Shown: positions 45,816-56,102, counted from the first letter of the stretch. The stretch is DNA of 64,000 bases from an uncultured Paracoccaceae bacterium (GCA_947488605.1 CANKZJ010000001.1:806001-870000); one strand, 5' to 3'. A program made the numbers and translations. Notes: generated from the letters alone by a model not told the origin.

Positions 45816-47492
45816 TTAGTCGTCGTCTTTTTTCAAAGCCGCACCAAGGATATCGCCCAAGGATGCACCGGAATCAGATGAGCCGAACTGCTCAACTGCT
45901 TCCTTCTCTTCTGCGATCTCGCGTGCTTTGATCGACAGACCCAACTTGCGGGTCTTGCTGTCGATCGCTGTGACACGAACGTCGACTTTGTCGCCAACGC
46001 CGAAACGCTCTGGGCGCTGCTCGGCACGGTCACGGGACAGATCAGAACGACGGATAAAGGATTTCGCACCTTCATAGTCGACTTCAACGCCGCCATCTTC
46101 GATCTTGGTCACTTCAACAGTAATGATTGATCCGCGCTTAACGCCGCCAACAGCTTCTGCGAACGGATCATTGTCGAGCGCCTTGATCGAGAGCGAGATG
46201 CGCTCTTTTTCAACGTCAACTTCAGCCACTTTAGCCTGAACCATGTCACCTTTGCGGAAATCGCCGATGACGTCTTCCCCGCGGCCTTCCCATGTCAGGT
46301 CAGACAAGTGAACCATGCCGTCGATGTCGCCTTCGAGGCCAACAAACAGACCGAATTCGGTGATGTTTTTGACTTCGCCTTCGACTTCAGTGCCCTCAGG
46401 GAACTGCTCAGCAAAGACTTCCCACGGGTTACGCTGTGTCTGCTTGAGACCAAGGGAAACACGACGCTTGGCGCTATCGATTTCCAGAACCATGACTTCA
46501 ACTTCCTGAGAAGTAGACACGATCTTGCCGGGGTGTACGTTCTTCTTTGTCCAAGACATTTCAGAGACGTGGACCAGACCTTCAACGCCAGCTTCCAGTT
46601 CAACAAACGCACCGTAGTCGGTGATGTTTGTCACGCGGCCTTGGTGTACGGAACCAAGGCTGAACTTAGCTTCAACAGCATCCCAAGGATCATCCTGCAG
46701 CTGCTTCATGCCAAGGCTGATACGGTGGGTTTCCTTGTTGATCTTGATGACCTGCACCTTGATCGTCTCACCAATGGTCAGGATCTCGGATGGGTGGTTC
46801 ACGCGGCGCCATGCCATGTCAGTGACGTGCAACAGACCGTCAACACCGCCCAGATCAACGAACGCACCGTATTCGGTGATGTTCTTGACGACGCCGTCAA
46901 CTTCCTGGCCTTCGGTCAGGTTGCCGATGACTTCGGCGCGCTGTTCGGCACGTGATTCTTCGAGGATTGCACGGCGGGACACAACGATGTTGCCACGACG
47001 ACGGTCCATTTTCAGAATCTGGAACGGCTGCTTAAGACCCATCAACGGGCCTGCGTCGCGCACAGGGCGGACATCAACCTGAGAGCCCGGCAAGAACGCT
47101 ACAGCGCCGCCGAGGTCCACAGTGAAACCACCTTTAACGCGGCCAAAGATTGCGCCATCGACGCGCTCTTCGTCAGCATATGCTTTTTCCAAACGATCCC
47201 AAGCTTCTTCACGGCGCGCCATCTCACGAGAGATAACAGCTTCGCCGCGGGCGTTTTCAACCTGACGCAGAAACACTTCGACAGTGTCACCAACGGCCAG
47301 TTCAGCCTCTTCACCGGGATTTGCGAATTCTTTAATATCAACGCGGCCTTCCATCTTGTAGCCGACATCGATGATGGCTTGTCCCGCTTCGATTGCGATG
47401 ACTTTGCCTTTGACAACAGACCCTTCAGCGGGCGTGTCCATTTCGAAGCTTTCGTTCAAGAGTGCTTCAAACTCTTCCATAGTATTAGCCAT
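45816..47492 (-). CDS. rpsA: 30S ribosomal protein S1
   Basis: 558 residues with six S1 RNA-binding repeats; recurring elements are VKNITEYGAFVDLGGVDGLL, VTNITDYGAFVELE and VKNITEFGLFVGL. It helps load mRNA on the 30S subunit. The start MANTMEEFEALLNES has an AGGAAAA site 14 bases before it; the frame continues to 47615 but that is leader sequence. Acidic C-terminal tail ALKKDDD. Confidence 0.96.
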   Translation of the reverse strand: MANTMEEFEALLNESFEMDTPAEGSVVKGKVIAIEAGQAIIDVGYKMEGRVDIKEFANPGEEAELAVGDTVEVFLRQVENARGEAVISREMARREEAWDRLEKAYADEERVDGAIFGRVKGGFTVDLGGAVAFLPGSQVDVRPVRDAGPLMGLKQPFQILKMDRRRGNIVVSRRAILEESRAEQRAEVIGNLTEGQEVDGVVKNITEYGAFVDLGGVDGLLHVTDMAWRRVNHPSEILTIGETIKVQVIKINKETHRISLGMKQLQDDPWDAVEAKFSLGSVHQGRVTNITDYGAFVELEAGVEGLVHVSEMSWTKKNVHPGKIVSTSQEVEVMVLEIDSAKRRVSLGLKQTQRNPWEVFAEQFPEGTEVEGEVKNITEFGLFVGLEGDIDGMVHLSDLTWEGRGEDVIGDFRKGDMVQAKVAEVDVEKERISLSIKALDNDPFAEAVGGVKRGSIITVEVTKIEDGGVEVDYEGAKSFIRRSDLSRDRAEQRPERFGVGDKVDVRVTAIDSKTRKLGLSIKAREIAEEKEAVEQFGSSDSGASLGDILGAALKKDDD

Positions 47493-47857
47493 GTGGCGTC
47501 GTTTTCCTAACGTTTGGTTTTTATACGGGCCGTGCGGTTGTCTCCGCCGGTCTTTGGATTTCAATTGGTCGCAAGCGCCATTGCGGAACATAAAACAACA
47601 GGGCCGGTTACTCACCGACCCCGCTCAAGTCTCACGTCCGCGCCTGTCTCGACACTTCGACAGGGCGGCGTATAGGCCGGTTTTACCATGTTTGCAAGGG
47701 GGTTTGCTTGCAGATGAGGCAACGTGCGGCCTCTTACTATTCGTCCCCAGCAGGTCCGCAAAGTTGACGTTGTGATAAATCCCTTAGTCGGGTTAACAGG
47801 GGCGACGCGACGGGTCGGTCTTGTGCCCGTTGTTGTAGTGAAGAAAGCCAAAAATCA
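47493..47857. other. 365-base region between rpsA and trmL
   Basis: Divergent region holding the rpsA leader on one side and the trmL promoter on the other. I see no reading frame with coding character and no clear -10/-35 pair. A TTGACG hexamer (47765-47770) on the plus strand lacks a good -10. S1 genes are autoregulated in other bacteria, so a structured leader is possible but not shown. Confidence 0.5.
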
Positions 47858-48331
47858 ATGTCTGATGGTCAAATGAAAATTGTACTGGTGACCCCGGAAA
47901 TACCCTACAATACTGGGGCCATTGGGCGAACCTGCCTTGCGCTCGACCTTGAGTTGATATTGATCAAACCTTACGGATTTTCCCTTGAAGAAAAGGCTGT
48001 TCGGCGTGCCGGAATGGACTATTGGAAACATGTCGACCTCAGCCAATATGACGACTGGAACAGCTTCTTAGACATTCGTAGTCCATCTCGCGAAAGCCTG
48101 TACTTCTTTGAAGAACACGGCGCTGAAAGCGTTTTTACGCCCGCATACCAACAAGACGCTTATTTGGTCTTTGGTTGCGAATCCAAGGGTCTGCCTGCGG
48201 ACGTACTAGGCGGCATGGATGACCGCGTCTTTCATTTGCCCATGCGCAATCCGCTTGTACGCTCGCTCAATTTGGCAAATGTCGCCACAGCCGTTGTGTA
48301 TCAAGCGATGCGCACGCAATTGGGCGGCTAA
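47858..48331 (+). CDS. trmL: tRNA (cytidine(34)-2'-O)-methyltransferase
   Basis: 157-residue SPOUT methyltransferase that methylates the wobble nucleotide of leucine tRNAs. Family elements: PEIPYNTGAIGRTC, LVFGCESKGLP and the knotted C-terminal RSLNLANVATAVVYQ. Stop shares CTAA with the convergent acetyltransferase gene. Confidence 0.93.
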   Translation: MSDGQMKIVLVTPEIPYNTGAIGRTCLALDLELILIKPYGFSLEEKAVRRAGMDYWKHVDLSQYDDWNSFLDIRSPSRESLYFFEEHGAESVFTPAYQQDAYLVFGCESKGLPADVLGGMDDRVFHLPMRNPLVRSLNLANVATAVVYQAMRTQLGG

Positions 48332-48954
48332 ACCGCGTCCAAAGCGCTCTGCGCGGCTAAAAAATACGCCCCGACCTGCGCACCGTCTACCAACGCATGA
48401 TGCACCTCAAGCGTCATTGCCATGTCCCAACGTCCGTCACGTTCGACGAATTTGCCCCAACTGACACGCGGAATGCAGTCACCTGGTCCGGGCAGTGCAT
48501 TGTTGATCGATGTGTAATCCAACCACGGCATACATGACAAATACGCTAGATCGTCACGCTCGCCGCTATTGGCTTGCAACGCGCCACCTTCGGTAACCTC
48601 ATCGATCAACGCTTTCGCTTGGGCATCAAAGGTCACAAAATCAGCAGTATACGGCACATAGGCATAGCCGAAACTGCCCGCATCCGTTGGCACCGTCATC
48701 GATAACGTAATCATCTCATGAGCCACGACAACGTCATCGCGAAAGCGCATACAAAGCTCGGGAACCGCATGTATTCCAGCGCCAATTGCATAAAGGCAAG
48801 CCCGATAAGGCGATACTCCATCACCCTTTCGTTTTATCAAATGGGTTACATCCAACCGGCTTGTAACCGCATAATGCGGTTTGTCGTAAGTACGGAAGAA
48901 GCGAAATTGTGCGGCGCGCGGCCAAGTCTCAAGATCAACGATGTGATGTGTCAT
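48328..48954 (-). CDS. Chloramphenicol acetyltransferase-like protein
   Basis: 208 residues with the catalytic HHALVDG motif and the family N-terminus (WPRAAQFRFFRTYDKPHY). It aligns with type A CAT enzymes, trimeric cytosolic acetyl-CoA-dependent O-acetyltransferases. Chromosomal homologues outside known resistance plasmids often have unknown natural substrates, so chloramphenicol resistance is possible, not assured. It sits among housekeeping genes between cmk and rpsA. Confidence 0.85.
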   Translation of the reverse strand: MTHHIVDLETWPRAAQFRFFRTYDKPHYAVTSRLDVTHLIKRKGDGVSPYRACLYAIGAGIHAVPELCMRFRDDVVVAHEMITLSMTVPTDAGSFGYAYVPYTADFVTFDAQAKALIDEVTEGGALQANSGERDDLAYLSCMPWLDYTSINNALPGPGDCIPRVSWGKFVERDGRWDMAMTLEVHHALVDGAQVGAYFLAAQSALDAV

Positions 48955-48966
48955 AAACCGTTGATG

Positions 48967-49485
48967 TCAAATATCCTGCCCACGTTCCAGCAGTTCTTCA
49001 ATCAGGTCGCGCTGCAGCCCACCACTATCACCACCGCCGAACTGCGTCGCACCCCCTGTATAGAGTGACCCGTATGTCTTGGCTATATTCACAGTTTGCG
49101 CGATGCCAGAAATTAGCTGATCACGCTCTAACTCTTTGAAAGGGTGAATGAAAACACCCCATAAGCGTTCTTGCGCAATGGCATAACGTGCATCCAGAGC
49201 ACTGTCGAAATTTGCCTGCATAACACGCTGCATTTCCTCGGCTGTCATTGTATCGGCAGAGCGGATCGGAACCATCGCGCGCATCCGGTTTGCGCTGATA
49301 TCAGTGACGATCAAAACAGGAATATCATCAATCACGAAGCTAAACCCCGGCCCCGCAACAGCAGCCTCAGGATCAAGCGCCAGCACGATCTGTGCCATAC
49401 GGCCGATCGTCATATGAGGCTCGGCATCTTGGGCCTGTGCCGTGACGGGCAAAAGCAGAGTGAGAAAAGCAAGGATACGGATCAT
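48967..49485 (-). CDS. Secreted protein, YbjN-like domain
   Basis: 172 residues with a Sec signal peptide (MIRILAFLTLLLPVTAQAQ) and a mature domain reminiscent of YbjN / type III chaperone-like folds (MTIGRMAQIVLALDP, later MQRVMQANFDSALDARY). C-terminus has a Gly-rich stretch. Probably periplasmic; function unknown. The start is set by the signal peptide and a GGAG site; upstream the frame overlaps cmk and is not coding-like. 12 bases before the CAT-like gene. Confidence 0.65.
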   Translation of the reverse strand: MIRILAFLTLLLPVTAQAQDAEPHMTIGRMAQIVLALDPEAAVAGPGFSFVIDDIPVLIVTDISANRMRAMVPIRSADTMTAEEMQRVMQANFDSALDARYAIAQERLWGVFIHPFKELERDQLISGIAQTVNIAKTYGSLYTGGATQFGGGDSGGLQRDLIEELLERGQDI

Positions 49486-49570
49486 GGGGCAAACTCCTGT
49501 TGCCACAACCTTAGGAAATCCCGCACATCCTGCCAAACCACGGTTTGGTGAAAGCCTGCAATATCTTGGT

Positions 49571-50179
49571 CTAAGACATGCGATCCGCAATAATCGCAAT
49601 CGCCGCCGCAATCGCCTGATCAATTGTCAGATCAGAGGTATCCAGCATATACGCGTCATCCGCAGGCACCAAAGGCGATGCAGCACGATTACGATCGCGA
49701 GCATCGCGCTCTTTGACGTCTGCAATCACATCGTCCAAGGCAACGTCCATGCCTTTGGCGACCAATTCGTCAAACCTGCGTGTTGCGCGGCGTTCTGGGC
49801 TGGCAGTGACAAACAGCTTTGCATCTGCGAGTGGGCAAACAACGGTGCCAATATCACGGCCGTCCAAAACTGCCCCCTGCCCGCGCGCGGCAAAGTTGCG
49901 CTGAAAATCCACCAATGCGTCGCGCACCTGCGCAATCACAGCAACTTCGCTGGCGGCTTGGGCCACTGCGGGGGTCCGCAAACTATCATCTTCTAGGTCA
50001 ACCGGATCCAGCGCGCGTGCGGCTTCAATCGGTGATGCACCGGCCAGAACCTTGGCACCGACCGCACGGTATAACAGCCCTGTGTCCAAGTGCGCGAAAC
50101 CGAAATGCGCGGCAACCGCCTTTGAGATTGTCCCCTTGCCAGCTGCGGCGGGTCCATCAATCGCGACGGTAAAGCTCAT
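49571..50179 (-). CDS. cmk: Cytidylate kinase
   Basis: 202-residue (d)CMP kinase. P-loop [14 protein letters not shown], the [11 protein letters not shown] region and [11 protein letters not shown] are diagnostic. ATG overlaps the aroA stop in ATGA. The usual aroA-cmk-rpsA order is kept but two genes on this strand plus divergent trmL lie between cmk and rpsA. Confidence 0.95.
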   Translation of the reverse strand: MSFTVAIDGPAAAGKGTISKAVAAHFGFAHLDTGLLYRAVGAKVLAGASPIEAARALDPVDLEDDSLRTPAVAQAASEVAVIAQVRDALVDFQRNFAARGQGAVLDGRDIGTVVCPLADAKLFVTASPERRATRRFDELVAKGMDVALDDVIADVKERDARDRNRAASPLVPADDAYMLDTSDLTIDQAIAAAIAIIADRMS

Positions 50180-51528
50180 GCTGTTTCGCGCACCAACTGC
50201 GCACCCAGATCACCCATCAGGCGTTCAAAGATAGGGAACGAGGTTGCAATAGGACCTCCATCATCAACGCGCATTGGGTCCTGGGTCGCCATGCCCATCA
50301 CCATAAAGGCCATCGCAATTCGGTGATCCAATGCGCTGGCCACTGTCACGCCTCCGGGCACATTACCGTGGCCAAGACCGGTGACTCTCCACCAATCAGT
50401 GCCTTCGTCGACCGTTACGCCAGCAGCGCGAAGACCTTTTGCCATCGCATCAATGCGGTCGCTTTCCTTGACACGCAATTCTTTCACACCCTGCATATCC
50501 GTGACGCCAGCAGCAAAGCTCGCGACGACAGATAGAACAGGATACTCATCGATCATGCTGGCAGCACGCGCGGGTGGCACAGCAATCCCTTTGAGGTCCG
50601 GTGAATACTTCGCGCGCAGATCAGCAACTGGCTCACCGCCTTCTTCGCGCACATTTTCAAAGGTGAGGTCCGCGCCCATCTCTTGCAGCGTTGTAAACAA
50701 CCCCGCCCGGGTCGGGTTCAACCCGATATTGGGCACCAAGACATCAGACCCCGGGACGATAATTGCGGCACATACCGGAAACGCGGCGGAGGACGGATCG
50801 CGAGGTACGACAATCGTTTGCGGCGCAAGTTCGGGCTGGCCATCGAGCGTAATGACCCTGCCCTCGTCGGTGTCCGCTACAGTCAGTGTCGCACCGAACC
50901 CCTGCAACATGCGTTCGGTATGATCGCGGGTGGCTTCTTTTTCGACCACCACCGTCTGGCCGGGGGCATTCAAACCCGCTAGTAGGACCGCTGACTTCAC
51001 CTGTGCGGACGGTACAGGCACTGTGTATCGCACGGGAACGGGATCAGCCGCACCAACCAATGTCATCGGCAAACGACCACCTTGGCGGCCAACGGTTTGC
51101 GTTCCAAAAAGTGCTAACGGGTCGGTAACGCGGCCCATCGGGCGACCGTTGAGCGATGCATCACCCGTGAATGTGACGGTAATCGGTGACGTTGCCATCG
51201 CCCCCATGATCAACCGCACACCGGTGCCAGAGTTGCCACAATCGATCACCTGATCAGGCTCGGCAAACCCACCAACCCCGACACCAGAGACCGTCCATTT
51301 ACCGCCACCATGATCAGTAACTGTCGCACCAAACGCCTGCATGGCCTTGGCGGTATCCAGTACATCTTCTCCCTCCAGTAGTCCGGTGATGTGCGTCTCA
51401 CCCACACACATCGCCCCAAGGATCAAAGACCGGTGCGAAATCGATTTGTCACCCGGCACATGTGCCTCACCTTGCAAGGGGCCGCATGGGCGTGAAATCA
51501 TGGGGGTGGGCGTGCCGTGACCGGACAT
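50176..51528 (-). CDS. aroA: EPSP synthase (3-phosphoshikimate 1-carboxyvinyltransferase)
   Basis: 450-residue shikimate-pathway enzyme. [15 protein letters not shown] near the N-terminus, [16 protein letters not shown] in the middle and [16 protein letters not shown] later are EPSP-synthase signatures. An Ala replaces the usual Gly in the NAGTA-equivalent region (NSGTGVRL), a pattern known from class II, glyphosate-tolerant AroA; tolerance itself is inferred. Translationally coupled to cmk. Confidence 0.94.
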   Translation of the reverse strand: MSGHGTPTPMISRPCGPLQGEAHVPGDKSISHRSLILGAMCVGETHITGLLEGEDVLDTAKAMQAFGATVTDHGGGKWTVSGVGVGGFAEPDQVIDCGNSGTGVRLIMGAMATSPITVTFTGDASLNGRPMGRVTDPLALFGTQTVGRQGGRLPMTLVGAADPVPVRYTVPVPSAQVKSAVLLAGLNAPGQTVVVEKEATRDHTERMLQGFGATLTVADTDEGRVITLDGQPELAPQTIVVPRDPSSAAFPVCAAIIVPGSDVLVPNIGLNPTRAGLFTTLQEMGADLTFENVREEGGEPVADLRAKYSPDLKGIAVPPARAASMIDEYPVLSVVASFAAGVTDMQGVKELRVKESDRIDAMAKGLRAAGVTVDEGTDWWRVTGLGHGNVPGGVTVASALDHRIAMAFMVMGMATQDPMRVDDGGPIATSFPIFERLMGDLGAQLVRETA

Positions 51529-51635
51529 AAATGGCGTTCCTTCATTGTTGCGCGGAGTGATAACGCAGCGGCATTGCAGCGTCCATCGCCCCGCACTGCA
51601 AACTTTGCAAAAACTACGCTAAGGGGGGCACGCCC

Positions 51636-52349
51636 TCAAATCCTGCGGAAGGTCAGGTAGTGCGGGGTGCGGCCTTCACGCAGGGCCTTTTGCTCGTAGC
51701 GGGTCGAAATCCAATCATCCCATGGATTACGCCAGTCCGCCGGACCTTCGGCAAGCCATTCGAACCCATGCCGCGGCACCTGCTCGAGCGTTTGGCGCAC
51801 ATAGTCTTGGATATCTGTTGCGACGCGCAACTCTGCACCGGGCTTCATGACGCGGTGCAATGGCGCCAAATGTTCGGGCGTGACGAAGCGCCGGCGGTGA
51901 TGGCGTTTCTTGGGCCAGGGATCCGGGTAATTCAAAAAGACTTTGCTCAAGGTATTATCAGGCAGCACGTCGAAAAGATCACGCACATCGCCCGGATGGA
52001 CGCGCAGATTTTCAACTTGCGACTTGCGGATTTTCCCCAACAGCATAGCAACGCCATTGATAAAGGGCTCACAACCGATCAATCCAATTTCAGGATTGCG
52101 TTCGGCCATATGCACCAAATGTTCGCCACCCCCGAAACCTATTTCGAGCCAGATGTCTTTGCTGTCAAAAACGGGCGATAGATCAAGCGTCGTGCGATCT
52201 GGGTTTTCTTCCCAACTGATCGGCCCCGGCGAAAGCGGTTTCAGATCATTTTCGAGATAGTCGTTTTGCGAAGCCCGAATGGTTTTTCCGCGAAAACGGC
52301 CATAGAAGTTGCGCCAAGGTGCGCCCGAAGGGTGGTTTGTCTTGCTCAT
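51636..52349 (-). CDS. trmB: tRNA (guanosine(46)-N7)-methyltransferase
   Basis: 237 residues, Rossmann-fold SAM enzyme. The motif EIGFGGGEHLVHMA binds SAM and FLNYPDPWPKKRHHRRRFV is the TrmB signature. Start MSKTNHPSG; the frame continues 12 codons upstream. Follows metK with a REP palindrome in the short gap. Confidence 0.94.
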   Translation of the reverse strand: MSKTNHPSGAPWRNFYGRFRGKTIRASQNDYLENDLKPLSPGPISWEENPDRTTLDLSPVFDSKDIWLEIGFGGGEHLVHMAERNPEIGLIGCEPFINGVAMLLGKIRKSQVENLRVHPGDVRDLFDVLPDNTLSKVFLNYPDPWPKKRHHRRRFVTPEHLAPLHRVMKPGAELRVATDIQDYVRQTLEQVPRHGFEWLAEGPADWRNPWDDWISTRYEQKALREGRTPHYLTFRRI

Positions 52350-52387
52350 GATTGTGGCTTTACCAAGCACGTCTTCAATGCGCAACG

Positions 52388-52413
52388 CGCGGGTGGGTCT
52401 TGACCCACCCTAC
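52388..52413 (-). repeat. REP palindrome copy 2
   Basis: Minus-strand reading GTAGGGTGGGTCAAGACCCACC. Perfect 9-bp arms (52391-52399 and 52402-52410) around TT, with the GTAG end 3 bases after the metK stop codon. It may also act as a transcription attenuator between metK and trmB. Confidence 0.75.
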
Positions 52414-52416
52414 CCA

Positions 52417-53598
52417 TTAAACGGCAGCTTTGAGCGCCTCGACCAGATCGGTCCGTTCCCAGCTGAACCCGCCATCCGCCTCCGGCGCGCGGCCAAAATG
52501 TCCGTAAGCCGCAGTGCGCTCGTAGATTGGTTTGTTCAAGCCAAGGTGCTGGCGAATACCGCGTGGCGTAAGATCCATAATCTGATCAATTGCGCGTTCA
52601 ATCGCTGCAGGGTCGACGTCGCCGGTCCCATGCGTTTCGGCGTAAATCGACAAGGGCTTAGCCACACCAATCGCGTAGCTTAGCTGGATCGTGCAACGTT
52701 CAGCCATGCCAGCCGCCACTACATTCTTGGCTAGATAGCGAGCAACATAAGCAGCCGAACGGTCAACTTTCGTCGGATCCTTTCCAGAGAAAGCACCACC
52801 GCCATGCGGTGCTGCACCGCCATACGTATCCACAATGATCTTGCGGCCTGTCAGGCCGGCATCACCATCCGGTCCGCCGATGACGAATGTGCCCGTCGGG
52901 TTCACCCACCATTCGGTTTTCGGTGTAATCAGGCCATCGGGGAGCACTTCAAGAATGTAGGGTTCAACAATTGCGCGAATATCGTCGCTGGTCTGGCTCT
53001 CATGCGCGTGCTGGGTCGACAGGACAATCGATGTCACTTCGACGGGTTTGCCACCAGCATAACGCAATGACACCTGACTTTTGGCGTCCGGGCGCAGACT
53101 AGGCTGTTCACCGGATTTGCGCACTTCTGCCAGACGCCGCAAGATTGCATGCGCATATTGAATTGGCGCTGGCATCAGTTCTTCTGTTTCTGTCGTCGCG
53201 TAGCCAAACATGATGCCTTGGTCGCCAGCGCCCTCATCTTTGTTGTCCGCAGCATCGACACCTTGGGCGATATGCGCTGATTGCTCGTGCAAGAGGTTTG
53301 TCACTTCGCAGGTCGCATGATGGAACTTGTCTTGCTCGTACCCGATATCTTTGATGCAACTGCGCGCGATACCCTCGACCTTGCCCATGTAATCCTTGAG
53401 CTTTGTTTGATCCGACAAACCAACTTCGCCGCCGATCACCACGCGGTTGGTCGTCGCGAAAGTCTCGCAAGCGACCCGCGCCTCTGGTTCTTGGCTAAGG
53501 AATGCGTCCAGAACTGCGTCTGAGATACGGTCGCATACCTTATCAGGATGCCCCTCCGAGACGGACTCAGAAGTAAAAACGTAATCTTGTCTTGCCAT
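52417..53598 (-). CDS. metK: S-adenosylmethionine synthetase
   Basis: Makes SAM from methionine and ATP. 393 residues; signatures [30 protein letters not shown] and [19 protein letters not shown]. The start [11 protein letters not shown] lies 10 bases after GGAG, which is itself part of the SAM/SAH riboswitch just upstream, so translation should fall when SAM is plentiful. Confidence 0.97.
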   Translation of the reverse strand: MARQDYVFTSESVSEGHPDKVCDRISDAVLDAFLSQEPEARVACETFATTNRVVIGGEVGLSDQTKLKDYMGKVEGIARSCIKDIGYEQDKFHHATCEVTNLLHEQSAHIAQGVDAADNKDEGAGDQGIMFGYATTETEELMPAPIQYAHAILRRLAEVRKSGEQPSLRPDAKSQVSLRYAGGKPVEVTSIVLSTQHAHESQTSDDIRAIVEPYILEVLPDGLITPKTEWWVNPTGTFVIGGPDGDAGLTGRKIIVDTYGGAAPHGGGAFSGKDPTKVDRSAAYVARYLAKNVVAAGMAERCTIQLSYAIGVAKPLSIYAETHGTGDVDPAAIERAIDQIMDLTPRGIRQHLGLNKPIYERTAAYGHFGRAPEADGGFSWERTDLVEALKAAV

Positions 53599-53605
53599 GG
53601 GGATG

Positions 53606-53651
53606 TGCTCCAATAAAAATTACTGCCACGTCAGGAAGCCGTTGTGACAGA
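53606..53651 (-). promoter_or_regulatory. SAM/SAH riboswitch of metK
   Basis: Minus strand reads TGTCACAACGGCTTCCTGAC then GTGGCA, about a dozen A/T-rich bases, then TTGGAGCA. TGTCAC pairs with GTGGCA as the 6-bp stem, and GGCTTCC can pair with GGAGC as the pseudoknot that hides the Shine-Dalgarno sequence. This matches the compact SAM/SAH class known upstream of metK in Rhodobacterales, including the GTCACAACGGCTTCCTG core. Confidence 0.93.
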
Positions 53652-53686
53652 ACCGATTACCCGCATAGGGGGTGCCCGTGAGAACG

Positions 53687-55186
53687 TCAATCACTATCAC
53701 GTTGGTGCAATCCGTAGCGCAAAGCCGTCAACAAAATCAGAACAATAATGACGGGCCAATCGCCATAGCGGCTGTAGAATGTCTCGCTTAATGCAGGCGG
53801 GAGGGCCGCATCAATGGCCCCCTCCACATCCAAAGCCAGCGAGGCGGTAATCCGCCCTTTTGCGTCAATCATTGCGCTGATCCCGGTATTTGCGACACGG
53901 ACCATCGGCAAGCCTTGCTCAATTGCGCGTAGCCTTGCCTGGGCGAGGTGTTGGTGCGGCCCCGCTGCTTTGCCAAACCAAGCGTCATTGGTGATCAACA
54001 AAAGCAGCCGGGGCCGCGTATCACCGTAGTCGATTTCCTCGGCAAAGATGCCTTCATAGCAGATCAGCATCACCGCCGGACCAATCCCTGGCAAATCCAA
54101 AGGACCGGGTTCCTCGCCTTTGGAAAAGCCTATCCCAAGGTTTCCCGCCAATCCTGTCGCACCCATTTGTCCCAACAGCCGCGCACCGGGAATGTATTCG
54201 CCAAAGGGCACCAGATGTCGCTTGTCATAGATACTTTGCACCGCGCCACCCGGACCCATGACCACCAGACTATTAAACGCGCGGAATTCGGTATCACGCC
54301 GCTGAATACCAAACACCAATGGCGCACCACGCGCGGCACCTGACAGCAGACTCAGATCATCCTCAATATGGTTCAACAAAAACGGGATCGCGGTTTCAGG
54401 CCAGACAACCAGATCTGGCACGGCACCTTCGCTTGTCATCCGCACCAACCGGTCGACGAAAACATCACGGTACAATGGATCCCATTTTTGATTTTGCGGT
54501 GCATTTGGTTGCACAAGACGCACAATCGGCATGTCATCCGGCAGAGACCCAGCCGATCCCGGGCGCAGCACAAATGACAAAGCCACAAGCAAACCAAGCG
54601 TCGCAAGGCCAATGATGCGGTCCCGCGACAATAGCAACGTACAGGCCCATGCCGCCAGAACGACCAGCAAAGTCAATAAATGCGGACCGCCCCATGCCGA
54701 GGCTTGCGCAATACCGGTATTGACCCAGACATGTCCCAACAACGCCCACGGAAACCCGGTGAGGATCAAGGATCGCAAGACCTCGGCAGCGACAATCATC
54801 AACGCGAGCATCACAACGCTGCGCGGCGCAATGCGCTGTGCCAGCCATCCCGCAAGCCCCCAAAAAATCGCGGCACCCGAAGCCATCAAAATCAAAGCAA
54901 AGGGCGCCATCCAACCATGGCGTGCGATATCAACCAAAAAGGGTTCAATGATCCAACGCAGGCTAAAGGCAAAATAGCCCGCACCGAAGCACCAAGCCTG
55001 CATGGCCGCCTGTCTTGGCGATATGACATTGCGGTGCAGCACAAAAAGCAAAGCGAGAGCCAAGATCGTCGCAGGCCACCAATCGGTCGGCGCCTGCCCC
55101 AAACCCGCACAGACCCCCAAAAGACCTAACACCAAACAGCGCTGCCACTGCGGCCACTGCGCAAAGCGCCGCAAGATATCAGCCAT
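53687..55186 (-). CDS. lnt: Apolipoprotein N-acyltransferase
   Basis: 499-residue inner-membrane enzyme that adds the third acyl chain to lipoproteins. About six N-terminal membrane segments precede a nitrilase domain with Glu (VVWPETAIPFLL), Lys (IYDKRHLVPFGEY) and Cys (MLICYEGIF). Overlaps the corC-like gene by 8 bases. Supports the lipoproteins predicted in this window. Confidence 0.94.
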   Translation of the reverse strand: MADILRRFAQWPQWQRCLVLGLLGVCAGLGQAPTDWWPATILALALLFVLHRNVISPRQAAMQAWCFGAGYFAFSLRWIIEPFLVDIARHGWMAPFALILMASGAAIFWGLAGWLAQRIAPRSVVMLALMIVAAEVLRSLILTGFPWALLGHVWVNTGIAQASAWGGPHLLTLLVVLAAWACTLLLSRDRIIGLATLGLLVALSFVLRPGSAGSLPDDMPIVRLVQPNAPQNQKWDPLYRDVFVDRLVRMTSEGAVPDLVVWPETAIPFLLNHIEDDLSLLSGAARGAPLVFGIQRRDTEFRAFNSLVVMGPGGAVQSIYDKRHLVPFGEYIPGARLLGQMGATGLAGNLGIGFSKGEEPGPLDLPGIGPAVMLICYEGIFAEEIDYGDTRPRLLLLITNDAWFGKAAGPHQHLAQARLRAIEQGLPMVRVANTGISAMIDAKGRITASLALDVEGAIDAALPPALSETFYSRYGDWPVIIVLILLTALRYGLHQRDSD

Positions 55187-56069
55187 TTGTCTTTGCAGTG
55201 GCCAGACGCACGCGCAGTCGTTTTACTCGCCTTGGATCGGCATCGACGACTTCGAATTCAGGACCATCGGGATGGACGATGACCTCGCCTCTTGCGGGCA
55301 AATGCCCGGCCAGCATCGTGACCAAACCACCCAGCGTATCAATTTCTTCTTCATCGATTTCGGCGGGATTGGTCAGCGTCATTCCGATCTCTTCTTCGAA
55401 ATCATCAAGATCAGTCCGGGCTTGCGCCAAGTAACAGCCCGGCTTTTCCATGACCCAGCTTTTGGCCTCTTCGATGTCGTGTTCATCTTCGATTTCGCCA
55501 ACAACCTGTTCAATCAGATCCTCGATCGTCACCAGACCGTCAGTGCCACCATATTCATCAATCACAAGCGCCATGTGAATGCGTTCTGCCTGCATCTTTT
55601 GCAGCAAGACACCCAATGGCATTGAGGGTGGTACATAAATCAACGGACGCACCATTTCGCGCAGGTCAAGCTTTTGACGGTTCCCATTGAAGCCGTGTCG
55701 CAGCGCAAAATCTTTCAAGTTTGCGATCCCGATCGGTGTATCAAGCGTGCCGTCGTAAACCGGGATACGTGTTAGGCCACTGTCACGAAAGGTCTTTACC
55801 AATCCATCTTTGGTGATTGTCACGGGGACTGCAACGATATCAGGCTTTGGGACCGCCACATCCTCTACGCGCATCCGGCGCAGGTTCAGCATACCAAGAA
55901 CGGAGCCCGCAGCCCGTACCGATTCCACAGGCGCATCCTCATGAACTTCGGGCATGGCAGGTGGGCGAAACGCATGTCGCAGACGGGTCAACAAACCCGG
56001 TGTAGTGTTCGTCTGATCCTCTTGCGCGCTTTGCGCTGCAATAGATGGACCGTCGCTGGTATCGCCCAT
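55179..56069 (-). CDS. corC: HlyC/CorC-family CBS-domain protein
   Basis: 296 residues: a CBS pair (about 75-200; [15 protein letters not shown] and [19 protein letters not shown]) and a C-terminal CorC_HlyC transporter-associated domain (about 215-290). No membrane segment, like E. coli YbeX/CorC, whose gene also lies between lnt and ybeY. A role in Mg/Co homeostasis or ribosome maturation is by analogy. Confidence 0.9.
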   Translation of the reverse strand: MGDTSDGPSIAAQSAQEDQTNTTPGLLTRLRHAFRPPAMPEVHEDAPVESVRAAGSVLGMLNLRRMRVEDVAVPKPDIVAVPVTITKDGLVKTFRDSGLTRIPVYDGTLDTPIGIANLKDFALRHGFNGNRQKLDLREMVRPLIYVPPSMPLGVLLQKMQAERIHMALVIDEYGGTDGLVTIEDLIEQVVGEIEDEHDIEEAKSWVMEKPGCYLAQARTDLDDFEEEIGMTLTNPAEIDEEEIDTLGGLVTMLAGHLPARGEVIVHPDGPEFEVVDADPRRVKRLRVRLATAKTNG

Positions 56070-56102
56070 TTTATCCTTACCTATGCGGGTCTTCTGACCC
56101 TG

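Noticed and set aside
46308-46955. 215-codon frame antisense to rpsA
   Set aside because: Entirely opposite a ribosomal protein gene with strong codon constraint; no family recognised.
50176-51528. Glyphosate-resistant AroA as a reportable trait
   Set aside because: The sequence pattern hints at class II but I cannot verify tolerance without a full alignment; mentioned only in the annotation.
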